The notes beneath the pieces are model-generated. The model saw only the letters and a program-made list of their open reading frames with translations. It had not been told where the DNA came from and did not search any database. Both the position numbers and the translations under genes were made by a program. This document shows, in pieces, positions 17,782 through 27,104 of a stretch of DNA of 64,000 nucleotides (positions are counted from its first letter, which is position 1; the number at the start of each line of letters is the position of its first letter). The stretch is from positions 744,001 to 808,000 of the forward strand of contig OZ242212.1 in NCBI GenBank assembly GCA_965206355.1, given 5' to 3'. The stretch is from Spongiihabitans sp965206355. Its GTDB lineage: Bacteria; Pseudomonadota; Gammaproteobacteria; Arenicellales; Poriferihabitantaceae.

Positions 17782-18975
17782 TTATCGGGCAGGATTATGC
17801 TGGTTATTCCACTGCAACAGTTGTTGCGGGGTTTCAATATAATCGACAATTTCCAGTCCAAAGCCGGATAATCCATGCGCTTTCTTTTGTCGCCCTAACG
17901 CCAGAATTTTTGTTAAACCAAGATTGGCGAGAATTTGCCCGCCTGCCCCCAACATTCTTAAATTTTCGGGGCTGTGTTGCGTATCGGCGCGAACAGATTC
18001 CATACCGGATAGTCGACTGCGATTTTTATTGCCACTATTTAAGTTAATACGGCTAACCAGTTCGTCCACAGATTCATTATAGGACAATATAACTACGACA
18101 CCTGCCACCTGTTTGGCAATGACTTCAAGCGCATTTTCCAATGTCCAGCTCCAGCCCGAAGTCGGGTTGAGTACCACATCGAGCAAGCCGCGATGAACAT
18201 GCACCCGCACCGGCACCACACTATCGGCATCAATATCCCCTTTCACCAATGCCAGATGAGTACCGCCCTCTATCTCGTCATGATACACATAAGACTGGAA
18301 CGCGCCTTGCTGTAACTGCAAGCTGTCCTTTGAGATTCTGTGCAGGGTCGGATCGCTTTTTAGTCGGTAGCTGATTAAATCAGCAATGGTGCCAATTTTT
18401 AGATTATGTCGTCTGCCGTATTCCAACAAATCCGGCAGACGTGCCATGCTACCATCATCTTTTAGAATCTCGCAAATAACACTGGCCGGCAAAAAACCAC
18501 TTAATCGCGCCATATCCACGCCTGCCTCAGTATGACCGGCGCGGGTCAATACCCCACCAGATTGGGCTTTGATAGGGAAAATATGCCCCGGTGTTACCAG
18601 ATCATTGGCTTGGGCATTCGCATTGACTGCCGCCCGAATGGTGGTCGCTCGGTCTTGTGCAGAAATCCCCGTGGTAACACCTTCGGCAGCTTCAATGGAG
18701 ACCGTAAAATTAGTTGAAAAACGCGCACTGTTGCGGCTTACCATTAACGGTAAATCAAGCTGCTGACAACGCTGCTCGGTTAACGTCAGACAAATCAAAC
18801 CACGTCCTTTGGATGCCATAAAATTGATATGATCATCGCTAATACATTGTGCGGCAACCAGCAAATCTCCCTCGTTCTCCCGATCCTCATCATCCACCAT
18901 AATCACCATCTTACCCTGTCGGTAATCTTCAATAACGTGTTCAATTTTATTTACGGTTACGTGTGATCTGGTCAT
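17782..18975 (-). CDS. ribBA: RibB (DHBP synthase) with degenerate GTP cyclohydrolase II domain
   Basis: The N-terminal half (about 1-205) is 3,4-dihydroxy-2-butanone-4-phosphate synthase: VDDEDRENEGDLLVAAQ (metal and substrate site), DLVTPGHIFPIKAQSGGVLT and GHTEAGVDMARLSGF are intact. The C-terminal half has the RibA fold but lacks the three zinc cysteines normally found in the ECLTGD...CDC region (here VRVHVHRGLLDVVLNPTSGW), so GTP cyclohydrolase activity is unlikely. Such RibBX hybrids are known in Proteobacteria; a separate ribA is then expected elsewhere. The ATG at 18975 (TRSHVTVNKIEHVIEDYRQG) is preferred to the TTG at 18993. MITE copy B lies just upstream, between this gene and ribE, and could affect its expression. 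Confidence 0.92.
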   Translation of the reverse strand: MTRSHVTVNKIEHVIEDYRQGKMVIMVDDEDRENEGDLLVAAQCISDDHINFMASKGRGLICLTLTEQRCQQLDLPLMVSRNSARFSTNFTVSIEAAEGVTTGISAQDRATTIRAAVNANAQANDLVTPGHIFPIKAQSGGVLTRAGHTEAGVDMARLSGFLPASVICEILKDDGSMARLPDLLEYGRRHNLKIGTIADLISYRLKSDPTLHRISKDSLQLQQGAFQSYVYHDEIEGGTHLALVKGDIDADSVVPVRVHVHRGLLDVVLNPTSGWSWTLENALEVIAKQVAGVVVILSYNESVDELVSRINLNSGNKNRSRLSGMESVRADTQHSPENLRMLGAGGQILANLGLTKILALGRQKKAHGLSGFGLEIVDYIETPQQLLQWNNQHNPAR

Positions 18976-19000
18976 TGCCTGTCTGCTACTCAATTACTGA

Positions 19001-19139
19001 GAGACCTTTGCACGAAAGCCATTTCACCTGCATGCTGCGTTAAAATCGTACTCAATCGGTCATTTATAAGCATAAACTCCCTCATTCCGTGCGTTTTTGC
19101 CTGGCCTAAAAGCGAAATCATCTTCCGTGCAAAGGTCTC
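19001..19139 (-). repeat. 139-bp MITE-like element, copy B
   Basis: Same element as copy A in reverse orientation: begins GAGACCTTTGCACGAAAG and ends CTTCCGTGCAAAGGTCTC. Flanked by ACTGA on both sides (18996-19000 and 19140-19144). It fills almost all of the ribE-ribBA intergenic space. In this copy a frame stays open across the element, but it is closed by stops in copies A and C, so no protein is inferred. Confidence 0.9.
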
Positions 19140-19161
19140 ACTGAGTTTAACTCCATCGGGT

Positions 19162-19782
19162 TTAATTATCAGGGTTCTCGACATATTCGCTTAGTCTTTG
19201 AATGTAACGGGCAATCTGATCCACTTCAACATGAACCTGCGCATTTTTTTCGAGATTTCCCAGTGTTGTTTCCGCCAGCGTGTGGGGAACTAGCATAATG
19301 CCAAATTGCGTCCGCTTATTGCGGTCTTGCACAGTATTGGTGGTCAGGCTAACGCCATCAATCGCCAGCGCACCCTTAACCGCGATAAATTTACCGATTG
19401 CAGTCTCTGTTTCAAACTGCATGGCCGTAAATTCCTGCGCGTCTTTACGCTCAATCACGGTTGCTGTGCCATCGACATGACCCGACAACAGATGCCCGCC
19501 GAGCGGCGTTTGCAGAGTCAGGGCAAGCTCCAGATTAACGCGCTCACCCACCTGCCAGCCACCAATCAAACCGTTTGACAAGGTCTCGCTGGACACATCA
19601 AAACAGGCGACATTTTGCGCGCAGTGGTTAATCGTAAGACAAATCCCGTTTACTGCCACACTATCACCGACCGACAACCGTTCAGATGCCAATCCGCTTA
19701 TATCCACAGCCAGTTTCACATCATCGCCAATGGCAGCGACTGATATGAGCGTACCCATACTCTGTACTATTCCGGTAAACAC
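19162..19782 (-). CDS. ribE: Riboflavin synthase alpha subunit
   Basis: Dismutates two dimethylribityllumazines to riboflavin. Seen: two tandem lumazine-binding repeats, the first beginning FTGIVQSMGTL with GDSVAVNGICLTI, the second with HLLSGHVDGTATV and GALAIDGVSLTTNTV. The start is set at GTG 19782 because the family begins M-F-T-G-I-V. The frame extends 13 codons further to a TTG at 19821, near the ribD stop. Length about 206 residues, normal. The end lies close to MITE copy B. Confidence 0.93.
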   Translation of the reverse strand: MFTGIVQSMGTLISVAAIGDDVKLAVDISGLASERLSVGDSVAVNGICLTINHCAQNVACFDVSSETLSNGLIGGWQVGERVNLELALTLQTPLGGHLLSGHVDGTATVIERKDAQEFTAMQFETETAIGKFIAVKGALAIDGVSLTTNTVQDRNKRTQFGIMLVPHTLAETTLGNLEKNAQVHVEVDQIARYIQRLSEYVENPDN

Positions 19783-19825
19783 GATAGCATTCGTTTGCCA
19801 GTCGGTTTTGCTTATCCACAAACGG

Positions 19826-21028
19826 CTAGTTAAGCCGTTGCAGAGTCAGCCTGAGATCGCGCCCTACCATAACCACCTCTTTGTAAGACAGCTTTAATTT
19901 ATCGGTCAGTTGTTCAAGTCCGGGAATTTTGAACATATCTCTGGCATCGCTACCCAATAAGTCGGGTGCCATGTAAACAACAATCTCATCCACCAAACCT
20001 TGTTCAAGCATACTACCGCTTAATTTTGCGCCGGCTTCAAGCAAAACCGTATTGATTTTGCGCCGTCCCAGTTCGTGCATGACTTCATGCAAATCTACGC
20101 TGCCGACTGAGCAACCGCAATTGATGATTTCAACATCATTATGCTGAAAAATTTCCGTCTCGCCATCTTCAGATGTTGCGCTAACAATCAACACAGCACC
20201 CTGACCGGTAAGAATTTTTGCATTGGCCGGAGTGCTTAAATTGCTATCGAGAATGACCCGCAACGGTTGTCTTTGTACGCCAGAGAGACGCGCATTCATA
20301 TTTGGATCATCCCGCAATACCGTGCCGACACCGGTCAGGATCGCGGAAGCAGCCGCTCTTAACTTATGCGCATCCTGTCGTGCAGGCTCAGAGGTTATCC
20401 ACTGACTTTCTCCATCTGCCATAGCCGTCTTTCCATCCAAACTGGTGGCAATTTTGAGTGTTACCCACGGCATCCCGCAGCTGATACGCTTTAGAAATCC
20501 TCGGTTGATGTGCTTTGCCTGAATCCGTCCAACTCCCATCGTAACCGCAATGCCAGCACGTTGTAATTCGGAAATTCCCGAGCGATTAACCCGAGGGTCA
20601 GGGTCTTCAATGGCAACCACTACCCGACTAATGCCGGATTTTATAATGGCTTTGACACAAGGTGGTGTCTTTCCGTGGTGACTGCATGGTTCCAGAGTAA
20701 CATACAGGGTCGCACCCGCCGCCAGTTCTCCTGCCTGTCGTAAGGCGTTGACTTCGGCATGCTCCTGACCGGCAAATTCATGCCAACCCTGACCAACAAT
20801 CCTGCCCGCATTAACAATCACACAACCGACCACAGGATTAGGATGGGTGGTACATATTCCCTTAGCCGCTAATTGTAAAGCGCGCGCCATATGGCGTTCG
20901 TCATCACCGGCTTTCAAGCCAACATTAGCGGTATTGTCAGCAAGACTATCATGCGCCTGAGCGGTCGCCTCTGGTGGTGTTATCGGTTCTGATTGATTGA
21001 TTTTTTTACGTTCTATAAACACACTCAT
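19826..21028 (-). CDS. ribD: Bifunctional riboflavin deaminase/reductase RibD
   Basis: Deaminates and then reduces the pyrimidine intermediate after GTP cyclohydrolase. Seen: the N-terminal cytidine-deaminase-type zinc site with HAEVNALRQAG and EPCSHHGKTPPCVKAI, and the C-terminal reductase domain starting MPWVTLKIATSLDGKTAMAD with WITSEPARQDAHKLRA and LLEAGAKLSGSML. About 40 extra residues precede the usual start at DDERHMARALQLAAKG; the true start may be within them. It lies downstream of nrdR, as in many gammaproteobacteria. Confidence 0.95.
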   Translation of the reverse strand: MSVFIERKKINQSEPITPPEATAQAHDSLADNTANVGLKAGDDERHMARALQLAAKGICTTHPNPVVGCVIVNAGRIVGQGWHEFAGQEHAEVNALRQAGELAAGATLYVTLEPCSHHGKTPPCVKAIIKSGISRVVVAIEDPDPRVNRSGISELQRAGIAVTMGVGRIQAKHINRGFLKRISCGMPWVTLKIATSLDGKTAMADGESQWITSEPARQDAHKLRAAASAILTGVGTVLRDDPNMNARLSGVQRQPLRVILDSNLSTPANAKILTGQGAVLIVSATSEDGETEIFQHNDVEIINCGCSVGSVDLHEVMHELGRRKINTVLLEAGAKLSGSMLEQGLVDEIVVYMAPDLLGSDARDMFKIPGLEQLTDKLKLSYKEVVMVGRDLRLTLQRLN

Positions 21029-21127
21029 GCCTCGGTTTATTCAATACCTATTCGCGATTAAGAAAGTCGCATTAGCGGCTAACATTCACGCCTCTGCATC
21101 ATCATAGCTGTCAATTTGATTTGTCAT

Positions 21128-21598
21128 TTAAGTATGAGACTTTGCCGTGGATCCTTGTAGTTTTTCGACTTCAGCACTAAAAGATTCTATATCTTCAAAG
21201 CGACGATAAACTGATGCGAAGCGCACATAAGCGACTTCGTCCAACTGCCGAAGTTCCGCCATCACTGCCTCGCCTATTTGTTTAGCATCCATTGCCCGAT
21301 GACCCTTGTGGGTGAATTTCCGCATAATACGATTGACCGCCCCCTCGACCGCTTCCATCTCAATCGGTCTTTTTTCAAGCGCACGGGTAATTCCTTTACG
21401 TAGCTTGGCTTCATCGAATTTCTCGCGCCGACTGTCAGATTTGATAACGCCAGGCATTTCAAAAATCACATGCTCAAAAGTCGTAAACCTTTGCGAGCAT
21501 TCCTGACACTGCCGCCGCCGCCGAACGCTTTCACCACCATCGCCCAACCTCGAGTCAATTACTCGTGTGTCATCACTTGAACAGAACGGGCAACGCAT
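21128..21598 (-). CDS. nrdR: Transcriptional repressor NrdR
   Basis: Zinc-ribbon/ATP-cone repressor of ribonucleotide reductase genes, sensing ATP/dATP. Seen: N-terminal MRCPFCSSDDTRVIDSR with two CxxC pairs (second CQEC), then the ATP-cone (VIKSDSRREKFDEAKLRKGI through YVRFASVYRRFED). 156 residues, normal. It begins the nrdR-ribD-ribE-ribBA-ribH-nusB block; glyA, which often precedes it, is absent and secF lies upstream instead. Confidence 0.95.
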   Translation of the reverse strand: MRCPFCSSDDTRVIDSRLGDGGESVRRRRQCQECSQRFTTFEHVIFEMPGVIKSDSRREKFDEAKLRKGITRALEKRPIEMEAVEGAVNRIMRKFTHKGHRAMDAKQIGEAVMAELRQLDEVAYVRFASVYRRFEDIESFSAEVEKLQGSTAKSHT

Positions 21599-21637
21599 TG
21601 ACTTAAAAAGTGAAAGTTTCGTAACCTCAATGCGTAA

Positions 21638-22651
21638 TTACGGCATCATATCCACTTCCGACCCCTCTTTCTGAGTCGGTAACATATCTTCACGGCTGAT
21701 ATTAAACATCATCACAATCGGGCTGGCGACAAAAACTGATGAATAAGTACCGATGATAACGCCCATAAACAATGCCAGCGAAAACCCGCGAATCACCTCG
21801 CCACCCAACAGCAATAACGTAGCCACAACCAGCAATGTGGTCAGCGAAGTCAGTATGGTTCGTGGCAATGTCTGGTTAATCGACACATTCATAATGTCCA
21901 CGACCGTGTCTTTACGCATTTTACGAAAGTTCTCACGGATACGGTCATAGACCACAATGGTATCGTTGAGAGAATAACCGATTACTGCCAGCACAGCGGC
22001 GAGTACCGGTAAAGAAAAATCCAGTTGAAACACGGAAAAAGCACCAACCGTAATTGCCACATCGTGGGCAATCGCGATAACCGAGCCTATGGCAAACCGC
22101 CATTCAAAACGAAAAGCAACATAAATCAGGATGCCCAGCAAGGCGTATAACATAGCCAGCCCACCCTCATTCGCCAATTCACTGCCAACCTGCGGGCCGA
22201 CAAATTCCACCCGCCTCATCTGTACCTGGCAAGCGGAAACCGTTTCATTCAAAACACATTGCTGCTGCGTGGCATTAGACGACTCGACCAGCAATTCATT
22301 AAATGGCAAACGTAACGCTGTCATCACACTGCTACTTATTTCCGCCGCATTAACGCTTGCGCGGGAAGCTGTCGCGGGTAGCCGTACCATGACATCTCGT
22401 GGGGTACCGAAATGTTGCACCACGGCGCTATCAAAACCGTTATCCTGTAATGTCGCTCGCACCGATTCAATTTGCACGGCGTTCTGGTAACCCACTTCCA
22501 CCAGCGTTCCACCGGTAAAGTCGATACCAAAATTCAATCCTTTAGTAAGCAGACTGGCGATACTGACCAATACCAATATGGTAGATATAACCAGCGCAAT
22601 TTTTCGCTGGCCGAGAAAATCACAGTGTGTTTGTTTTTTGAGTATTTCCAT
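21638..22651 (-). CDS. secF: Protein translocase subunit SecF
   Basis: Inner membrane RND-type subunit that works with SecD and YajC to drive protein export with proton motive force. Seen: LNFGIDFTGGTLVEVGY in the first periplasmic domain and a C-terminal membrane domain with VIGYSLNDTIVVYDRIRENF. The ATG at 22651 lies one base after the secD stop; a longer in-frame start would overlap secD. 337 residues, normal for the family. Co-transcribed with yajC and secD. Confidence 0.95.
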   Translation of the reverse strand: MEILKKQTHCDFLGQRKIALVISTILVLVSIASLLTKGLNFGIDFTGGTLVEVGYQNAVQIESVRATLQDNGFDSAVVQHFGTPRDVMVRLPATASRASVNAAEISSSVMTALRLPFNELLVESSNATQQQCVLNETVSACQVQMRRVEFVGPQVGSELANEGGLAMLYALLGILIYVAFRFEWRFAIGSVIAIAHDVAITVGAFSVFQLDFSLPVLAAVLAVIGYSLNDTIVVYDRIRENFRKMRKDTVVDIMNVSINQTLPRTILTSLTTLLVVATLLLLGGEVIRGFSLALFMGVIIGTYSSVFVASPIVMMFNISREDMLPTQKEGSEVDMMP

Positions 22652-22652
22652 A

Positions 22653-24551
22653 TTAAATTGCCAATCGTTTAACCGTTTTACCACCATAGAACAGATTTAT
22701 CAGCATTCTGGTCAGCATGATTGCGGTAAACATTGAAGTGATAATCCCGATACTTAAAGTAACCGCAAAACCTTTAATCGGACCGGTACCAAAATTAAAT
22801 AAAACGCTAGCCGCGATTAATGTCGTTATATTGGCATCAACAATGGTCGCAAGCGCACGGTCATATCCTTGGTGAATACTCGCCTGTGGCGAGTTTCCAT
22901 TCCTGATTTCTTCACGAATGCGCTCAAATATCAGCACATTGGCATCCACTGCCATACCCACGGTTAATACCACCCCAACGACCCCCGGCAAAGTCAGGGT
23001 TGCCTGCAACAATGACAAAACCGCAACGATGAGCACTAAATTCAGGGTCAGCGCAATCACCGCGGTAAAGCCAAATACCCGGTAGTAAATCACCATAAAA
23101 ATCAATACCAACAGGAATCCAACCATCACCGACCGAAAACCCTGACTGATGTTCACCTGCCCAAGGCTCGGTCCGACGGTACGCTCTTCAATGATTTCAA
23201 CTGGTGCTGCCAACGCACCCGAACGCAACATCAATGACAAATCTCGTGCTTCTTCAACCGAATCAAGCCCTTCAATCTGATAACGCTTGCCCAATTTATC
23301 GCGGATTACCGGCGCGGTTAACACTTCTTCCAAGCGGCGAGCAGTGCGCACCGGTCTACCTTCATCATCAAGCACAATACTGCCGTTAGCGTCTTTCTTG
23401 ATTTCAGAAATTATTTCAAGATACACCACCGCCATACGATTATTAATATTTTCACCGGTCACCCGACTATTAATAGTGGCGGCGGCAGAATCAAGCGTAA
23501 TGCTAACGATGGGAGCACCCGTTTGTGCATCCAGACTTGCCGCAGCATCAACAATGCTGTCGCCAGAGTAAATAACCCGCTTGTTAAGCAAAATTTTCTG
23601 ACCATTACGGAATTTGAAAAGTCGCGAGCCGACGGGTGCCCGCCCAGAAGCCACTGCTGATGTGTTGTTTTTTTCGTCCACCAAATGCATTTCAAGGGTT
23701 GCTGCCCGACCCAGAATGACTTTTGCTCTGGCAGTATCCTGTACCCCGGGAAGCTGGATAACAATGCGATCATCACCTTGTTGCTGCACCACCGGTTCTG
23801 CCACACCTAACTGGTCAACCCGATTTCGTAATGCCGTCAGGTTTTGTTCAAGCGCAAATTTCTTAATATCATCAATTTGACTCTGGCTCATCTGCGCCAA
23901 AATAATTTCCGGACGATTGTCGTCATTACGAATTTCCAGGTCGGGGAATTCCTGACGCAGAATATCATAGGCACGTTGCTGGTGCGCTGGATTACGAATT
24001 GTCGTTTCCAGTTGACCCTGAGGAGTCAGCGTTACTACCTTGTAACGCACCTTGTGCTCACGCAAGGTTGTTTTGATACTGTCTTGATAGCGTTCCTGAG
24101 CACGTTTAACCGCACTTTGCATATCAACCTGCAACAGAAAATGGACGCCACCACGCAAGTCAAGCCCCAGATACATCGGCAATACCCCTAAATCAGTGAG
24201 CCAATTCGGCGCACCCGCCAGCAAGGTCAACGCCAACGAATGACTGTTGCTCAGTTCACTCTCAATCAGTTCCTTTTCGATGAGTTCTTTCGCACGCAAT
24301 TGCGTCTCATCATTTTCAAAGCGAATTTTAATACCTTTTGCATCCTGCGAAATCGCCTTGACTGAAACAGACTCTGCGTCCAACACCGCCTGCACACGCT
24401 CAAACACTGATGATTCAACGCTCAAGCCGCGGGCACCGCGTATTTGAATGCCGGCATCGCTACCAAAAATATTCGGTAACGCATAAAGCAGACCGAGCAC
24501 GACAACGGCGATAATGACCAGAAATTTCCACCAGGCAGTTTGATTAAGCAT
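22653..24551 (-). CDS. secD: Protein translocase subunit SecD
   Basis: Partner of SecF. Seen: an N-terminal membrane segment (LVIIAVVVLGLLYALPNIFG), the periplasmic P1 head with LGLDLRGGVHFLLQVDM, and five C-terminal membrane helices with GMAVDANVLIFERIREEI, which holds the conserved acidic residue for proton use. 632 residues, slightly longer than E. coli SecD (615). Order yajC-secD-secF is canonical; tgt/queA, often upstream, are not present. Confidence 0.96.
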   Translation of the reverse strand: MLNQTAWWKFLVIIAVVVLGLLYALPNIFGSDAGIQIRGARGLSVESSVFERVQAVLDAESVSVKAISQDAKGIKIRFENDETQLRAKELIEKELIESELSNSHSLALTLLAGAPNWLTDLGVLPMYLGLDLRGGVHFLLQVDMQSAVKRAQERYQDSIKTTLREHKVRYKVVTLTPQGQLETTIRNPAHQQRAYDILRQEFPDLEIRNDDNRPEIILAQMSQSQIDDIKKFALEQNLTALRNRVDQLGVAEPVVQQQGDDRIVIQLPGVQDTARAKVILGRAATLEMHLVDEKNNTSAVASGRAPVGSRLFKFRNGQKILLNKRVIYSGDSIVDAAASLDAQTGAPIVSITLDSAAATINSRVTGENINNRMAVVYLEIISEIKKDANGSIVLDDEGRPVRTARRLEEVLTAPVIRDKLGKRYQIEGLDSVEEARDLSLMLRSGALAAPVEIIEERTVGPSLGQVNISQGFRSVMVGFLLVLIFMVIYYRVFGFTAVIALTLNLVLIVAVLSLLQATLTLPGVVGVVLTVGMAVDANVLIFERIREEIRNGNSPQASIHQGYDRALATIVDANITTLIAASVLFNFGTGPIKGFAVTLSIGIITSMFTAIMLTRMLINLFYGGKTVKRLAI

Positions 24552-24633
24552 CGCTCATTAAAAAAGATAAGAGAACTAAGGAAAAGGCTAATCGCAAAAA
24601 ATCACAAAATAACAGGTGTTGACCAAGTATTGA

Positions 24634-24957
24634 TTAAGATTTGACCGTGCCTTTAGGCATCATTTGGGCAATCGCAGCACGCTGAACCTGAACCGTAATA
24701 CCGGTAGCGATTTCTACGGAAACAAAATTATCATCTACACTGATTACCTTGCCCAACACCCCGCCATTGGTCACGATTTCATCGCCTTTGTCTATGGCGG
24801 CAACCATCGCTTTGTGTTCTTTGGTTCGCTTCTGCTGAGGGCGAATGAGCAAAAAATAGAAAATAACAAAGATAAGAATCATGGGCAGAAAACCAATCAG
24901 TCCACTACCCCCGTCCGCACCAAATTGTGCCCAAGCATCTGAAATAAATAAATTCAT
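24634..24957 (-). CDS. yajC: Sec translocase accessory protein YajC
   Basis: Small single-pass inner membrane protein bound to SecDF. Seen: one membrane segment (GFLPMILIFVIFYFLLIRPQ) followed by the signature QQKRTKEHKAMVAAIDKGDE and a short soluble beta-rich domain (GVLGKVISVDDNFVSVEI). 107 residues. First gene of the yajC-secD-secF unit. Confidence 0.95.
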   Translation of the reverse strand: MNLFISDAWAQFGADGGSGLIGFLPMILIFVIFYFLLIRPQQKRTKEHKAMVAAIDKGDEIVTNGGVLGKVISVDDNFVSVEIATGITVQVQRAAIAQMMPKGTVKS

Positions 24958-25190
24958 GTTAGTTCCTGAAATTGTAAGTGAGTCGAATTATTGAGCGTCT
25001 CTGGCCGGCTGATATTTTAATACGATGCCGCCAACTTTTTTGCGCGCCCGATTATGCCACAATATCAATTTCAAATGGGAATAGAATCACTTGCAAAAAG
25101 CGCAAGATAAATCAGGTTTGCCCGGGCTTACCACGAAAACACGAAATCCAGCAATGCTACTTTCGTACCTCGTGTCGTTCAATAAAAGCG

Positions 25191-27086
25191 TTAACCGGAT
25201 TCACGATACATTAACTCAATTTCCCGATTGAATCGTTGCATAAGTACCGCACGTTTGAGCTTTAGTGTCGGCGTAACGGCACCATCGGCAACACCCCACA
25301 CAGCGGTGGTAAGGGTTACCGATCGAATGAAAGCATAACCCGGGAATCGGGTTAGCTGCCGGGCAATTCGCTCCAGCATATATTGCTTGACTCGCTGGTT
25401 TTTCAAGGTCACTTTGTCATCCGCATCCAGCTCTAATACAGCCGCTACCTGCTGCCAAAGCTCCGAATTCAACACCACCAATGTGCTCAGATAGGGCTTG
25501 CCTTCGCCCACCACCATTGCCTGCTCAAATAATGGATTATCAGTTATCGCCGATTCCAGATCCACAGGCGACACTTTTTCACCATTCGCCAAAACGATTA
25601 TCTCCTTGATTCTGCCAGTAATGGAAATAAAACCGTCCTTCGCAATACTCGCAATATCTCCCGTCATCAACCAGCCTTCTGCATCTATAGCGGCGGCAGT
25701 GGCTTGCGGGTTATTCCAGTAACCGAGCATGATGCCGGGACCGCTGGCTTGTAATTCATCATGCTCTCCCAAACGTAATTCAACATTTTGCAATGGCAGA
25801 CCGATGGAGTCCGGTTTGTTGCGGGACAAGGTGTTCACGGTCAGTACCGGGGCACTTTCGGTCAATCCATAGCCCTGTAGGATTTCAATACCGAGACCGA
25901 TAAACACTTTCGCGATATTCGGTGATAATCGCGCACCCCCACTGACCACAAAGCGTAGCCGACCACCAAATCGTTGTCTCACCTTGCTGGCAACCAGCAC
26001 ATTGAGCGGTTGCCAGAAACACTGTTTAATGTGCCACTTTGATTGACCTTGCTGATTCTCGAAACATTGCCAGCCGACGCTGACGGCCTGTTCAAATAAC
26101 CACTTTTTGAATTTTGATCCTGCGTCTAACCGGATTTTAATTTTTGAAAGTGCCTGATCGAAAATTCTCGGCACGGTAATCATGACAGTCGGTTTGATCT
26201 CTGCCATATCGTCCAGTAATTGTGGAATTGAACGGTTGAACACCACTTCGGCACCCGCCATCATGGTCAAATAGTATCCCGCCGTTCGTTCAAACATATG
26301 CGACAACGGTAAAAAAGAAAGGAATTTATCTGACGGATACACCGCAATGCTTTGTAATCCTGCATAAGCGTTCAATAGCATATTTGCGTGAGAAAGCATC
26401 ACCCCCTTTGGTCTTCCAGTGGTGCCTGAAGTATAAACAATGGTCGCCAGATTATTCGGGTTAATCACTGATAGCGCTGCCGGGTTATGCGGTAAAACCG
26501 GCATTGCCGATGCCAGCCAGTCCGTCAATGACATAACGCGGTCATCACCACAGTGGTTAATTTCACGGTCGTCATTGACAATAACGACACGCTTTAACGT
26601 CGTCAACGAGGGCAGCTCCGATGCCATCTCCAACCACTGTTCATATTTTTCAAGCAGCAACCAGCGTGCTTGGGTATGCGCCAGAATATAGGCAATGTTA
26701 TCGGCGCGATCTTCAACATAAACCGGAACAACCACTAACCCCTGCGCCAATACCGCCTGATCAAATAACACCCACTCTCTGGAATTGGACATACGAATTG
26801 CCGCACGTTCCCCGACCTTAAAGCCGTCAGCAGCCAGCGCTCTGCGCCAACACATAACCGCTTCAGCCATATCCCGCCAGGTGTATGCACGCCATACATT
26901 AGCAACCGAATTAAATTGCGAATAGGCTTGTTTGTTCGGGTTGCGCCTCACTCTTTCCTCGAATAAGTCGGGAATGGTGATAGCCCGTTCAGGCGAAATC
27001 ACGTCAATGACCTCATCAACCCCCTGACCGGGTTGCGCTGTTGTGGCATGGGTTTTGACAACAGGATTTTTTTTAGCAAACATCAC
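25191..27086 (-). CDS. Long-chain acyl-CoA synthetase (AMP-forming)
   Basis: Activates fatty acids to acyl-CoA via an acyl-adenylate. Seen: the AMP-binding P-loop YTSGTTGRPKGVMLSH, the second motif LQGYGLTESAPVLTVN, and GWLMTGDIASIAKDGFISIT. 631 residues, in the FadD15-like long form common in bacteria and eukaryotic ACSLs. It ends the run that starts with fadE, 18 bp apart, which supports a role in beta-oxidation (inference). Chain-length preference cannot be deduced. Confidence 0.88.
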   Translation of the reverse strand: MMFAKKNPVVKTHATTAQPGQGVDEVIDVISPERAITIPDLFEERVRRNPNKQAYSQFNSVANVWRAYTWRDMAEAVMCWRRALAADGFKVGERAAIRMSNSREWVLFDQAVLAQGLVVVPVYVEDRADNIAYILAHTQARWLLLEKYEQWLEMASELPSLTTLKRVVIVNDDREINHCGDDRVMSLTDWLASAMPVLPHNPAALSVINPNNLATIVYTSGTTGRPKGVMLSHANMLLNAYAGLQSIAVYPSDKFLSFLPLSHMFERTAGYYLTMMAGAEVVFNRSIPQLLDDMAEIKPTVMITVPRIFDQALSKIKIRLDAGSKFKKWLFEQAVSVGWQCFENQQGQSKWHIKQCFWQPLNVLVASKVRQRFGGRLRFVVSGGARLSPNIAKVFIGLGIEILQGYGLTESAPVLTVNTLSRNKPDSIGLPLQNVELRLGEHDELQASGPGIMLGYWNNPQATAAAIDAEGWLMTGDIASIAKDGFISITGRIKEIIVLANGEKVSPVDLESAITDNPLFEQAMVVGEGKPYLSTLVVLNSELWQQVAAVLELDADDKVTLKNQRVKQYMLERIARQLTRFPGYAFIRSVTLTTAVWGVADGAVTPTLKLKRAVLMQRFNREIELMYRESG

Positions 27087-27104
27087 CCCCTCCTCCGATA
27101 ACGG

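Noticed and set aside
18990..19184. Reading frame through MITE copy B encoding KTHGMREFMLINDRLST
   Set aside because: The same frame is interrupted by stops in copies A and C, so it is a by-product of the repeat, as is the similar frame at 37343-37555.
18976..21127. FMN riboswitch upstream of the riboflavin genes
   Set aside because: The gaps before ribBA and ribD are filled by the MITE or are short, and no conserved FMN-aptamer stretches were recognised.
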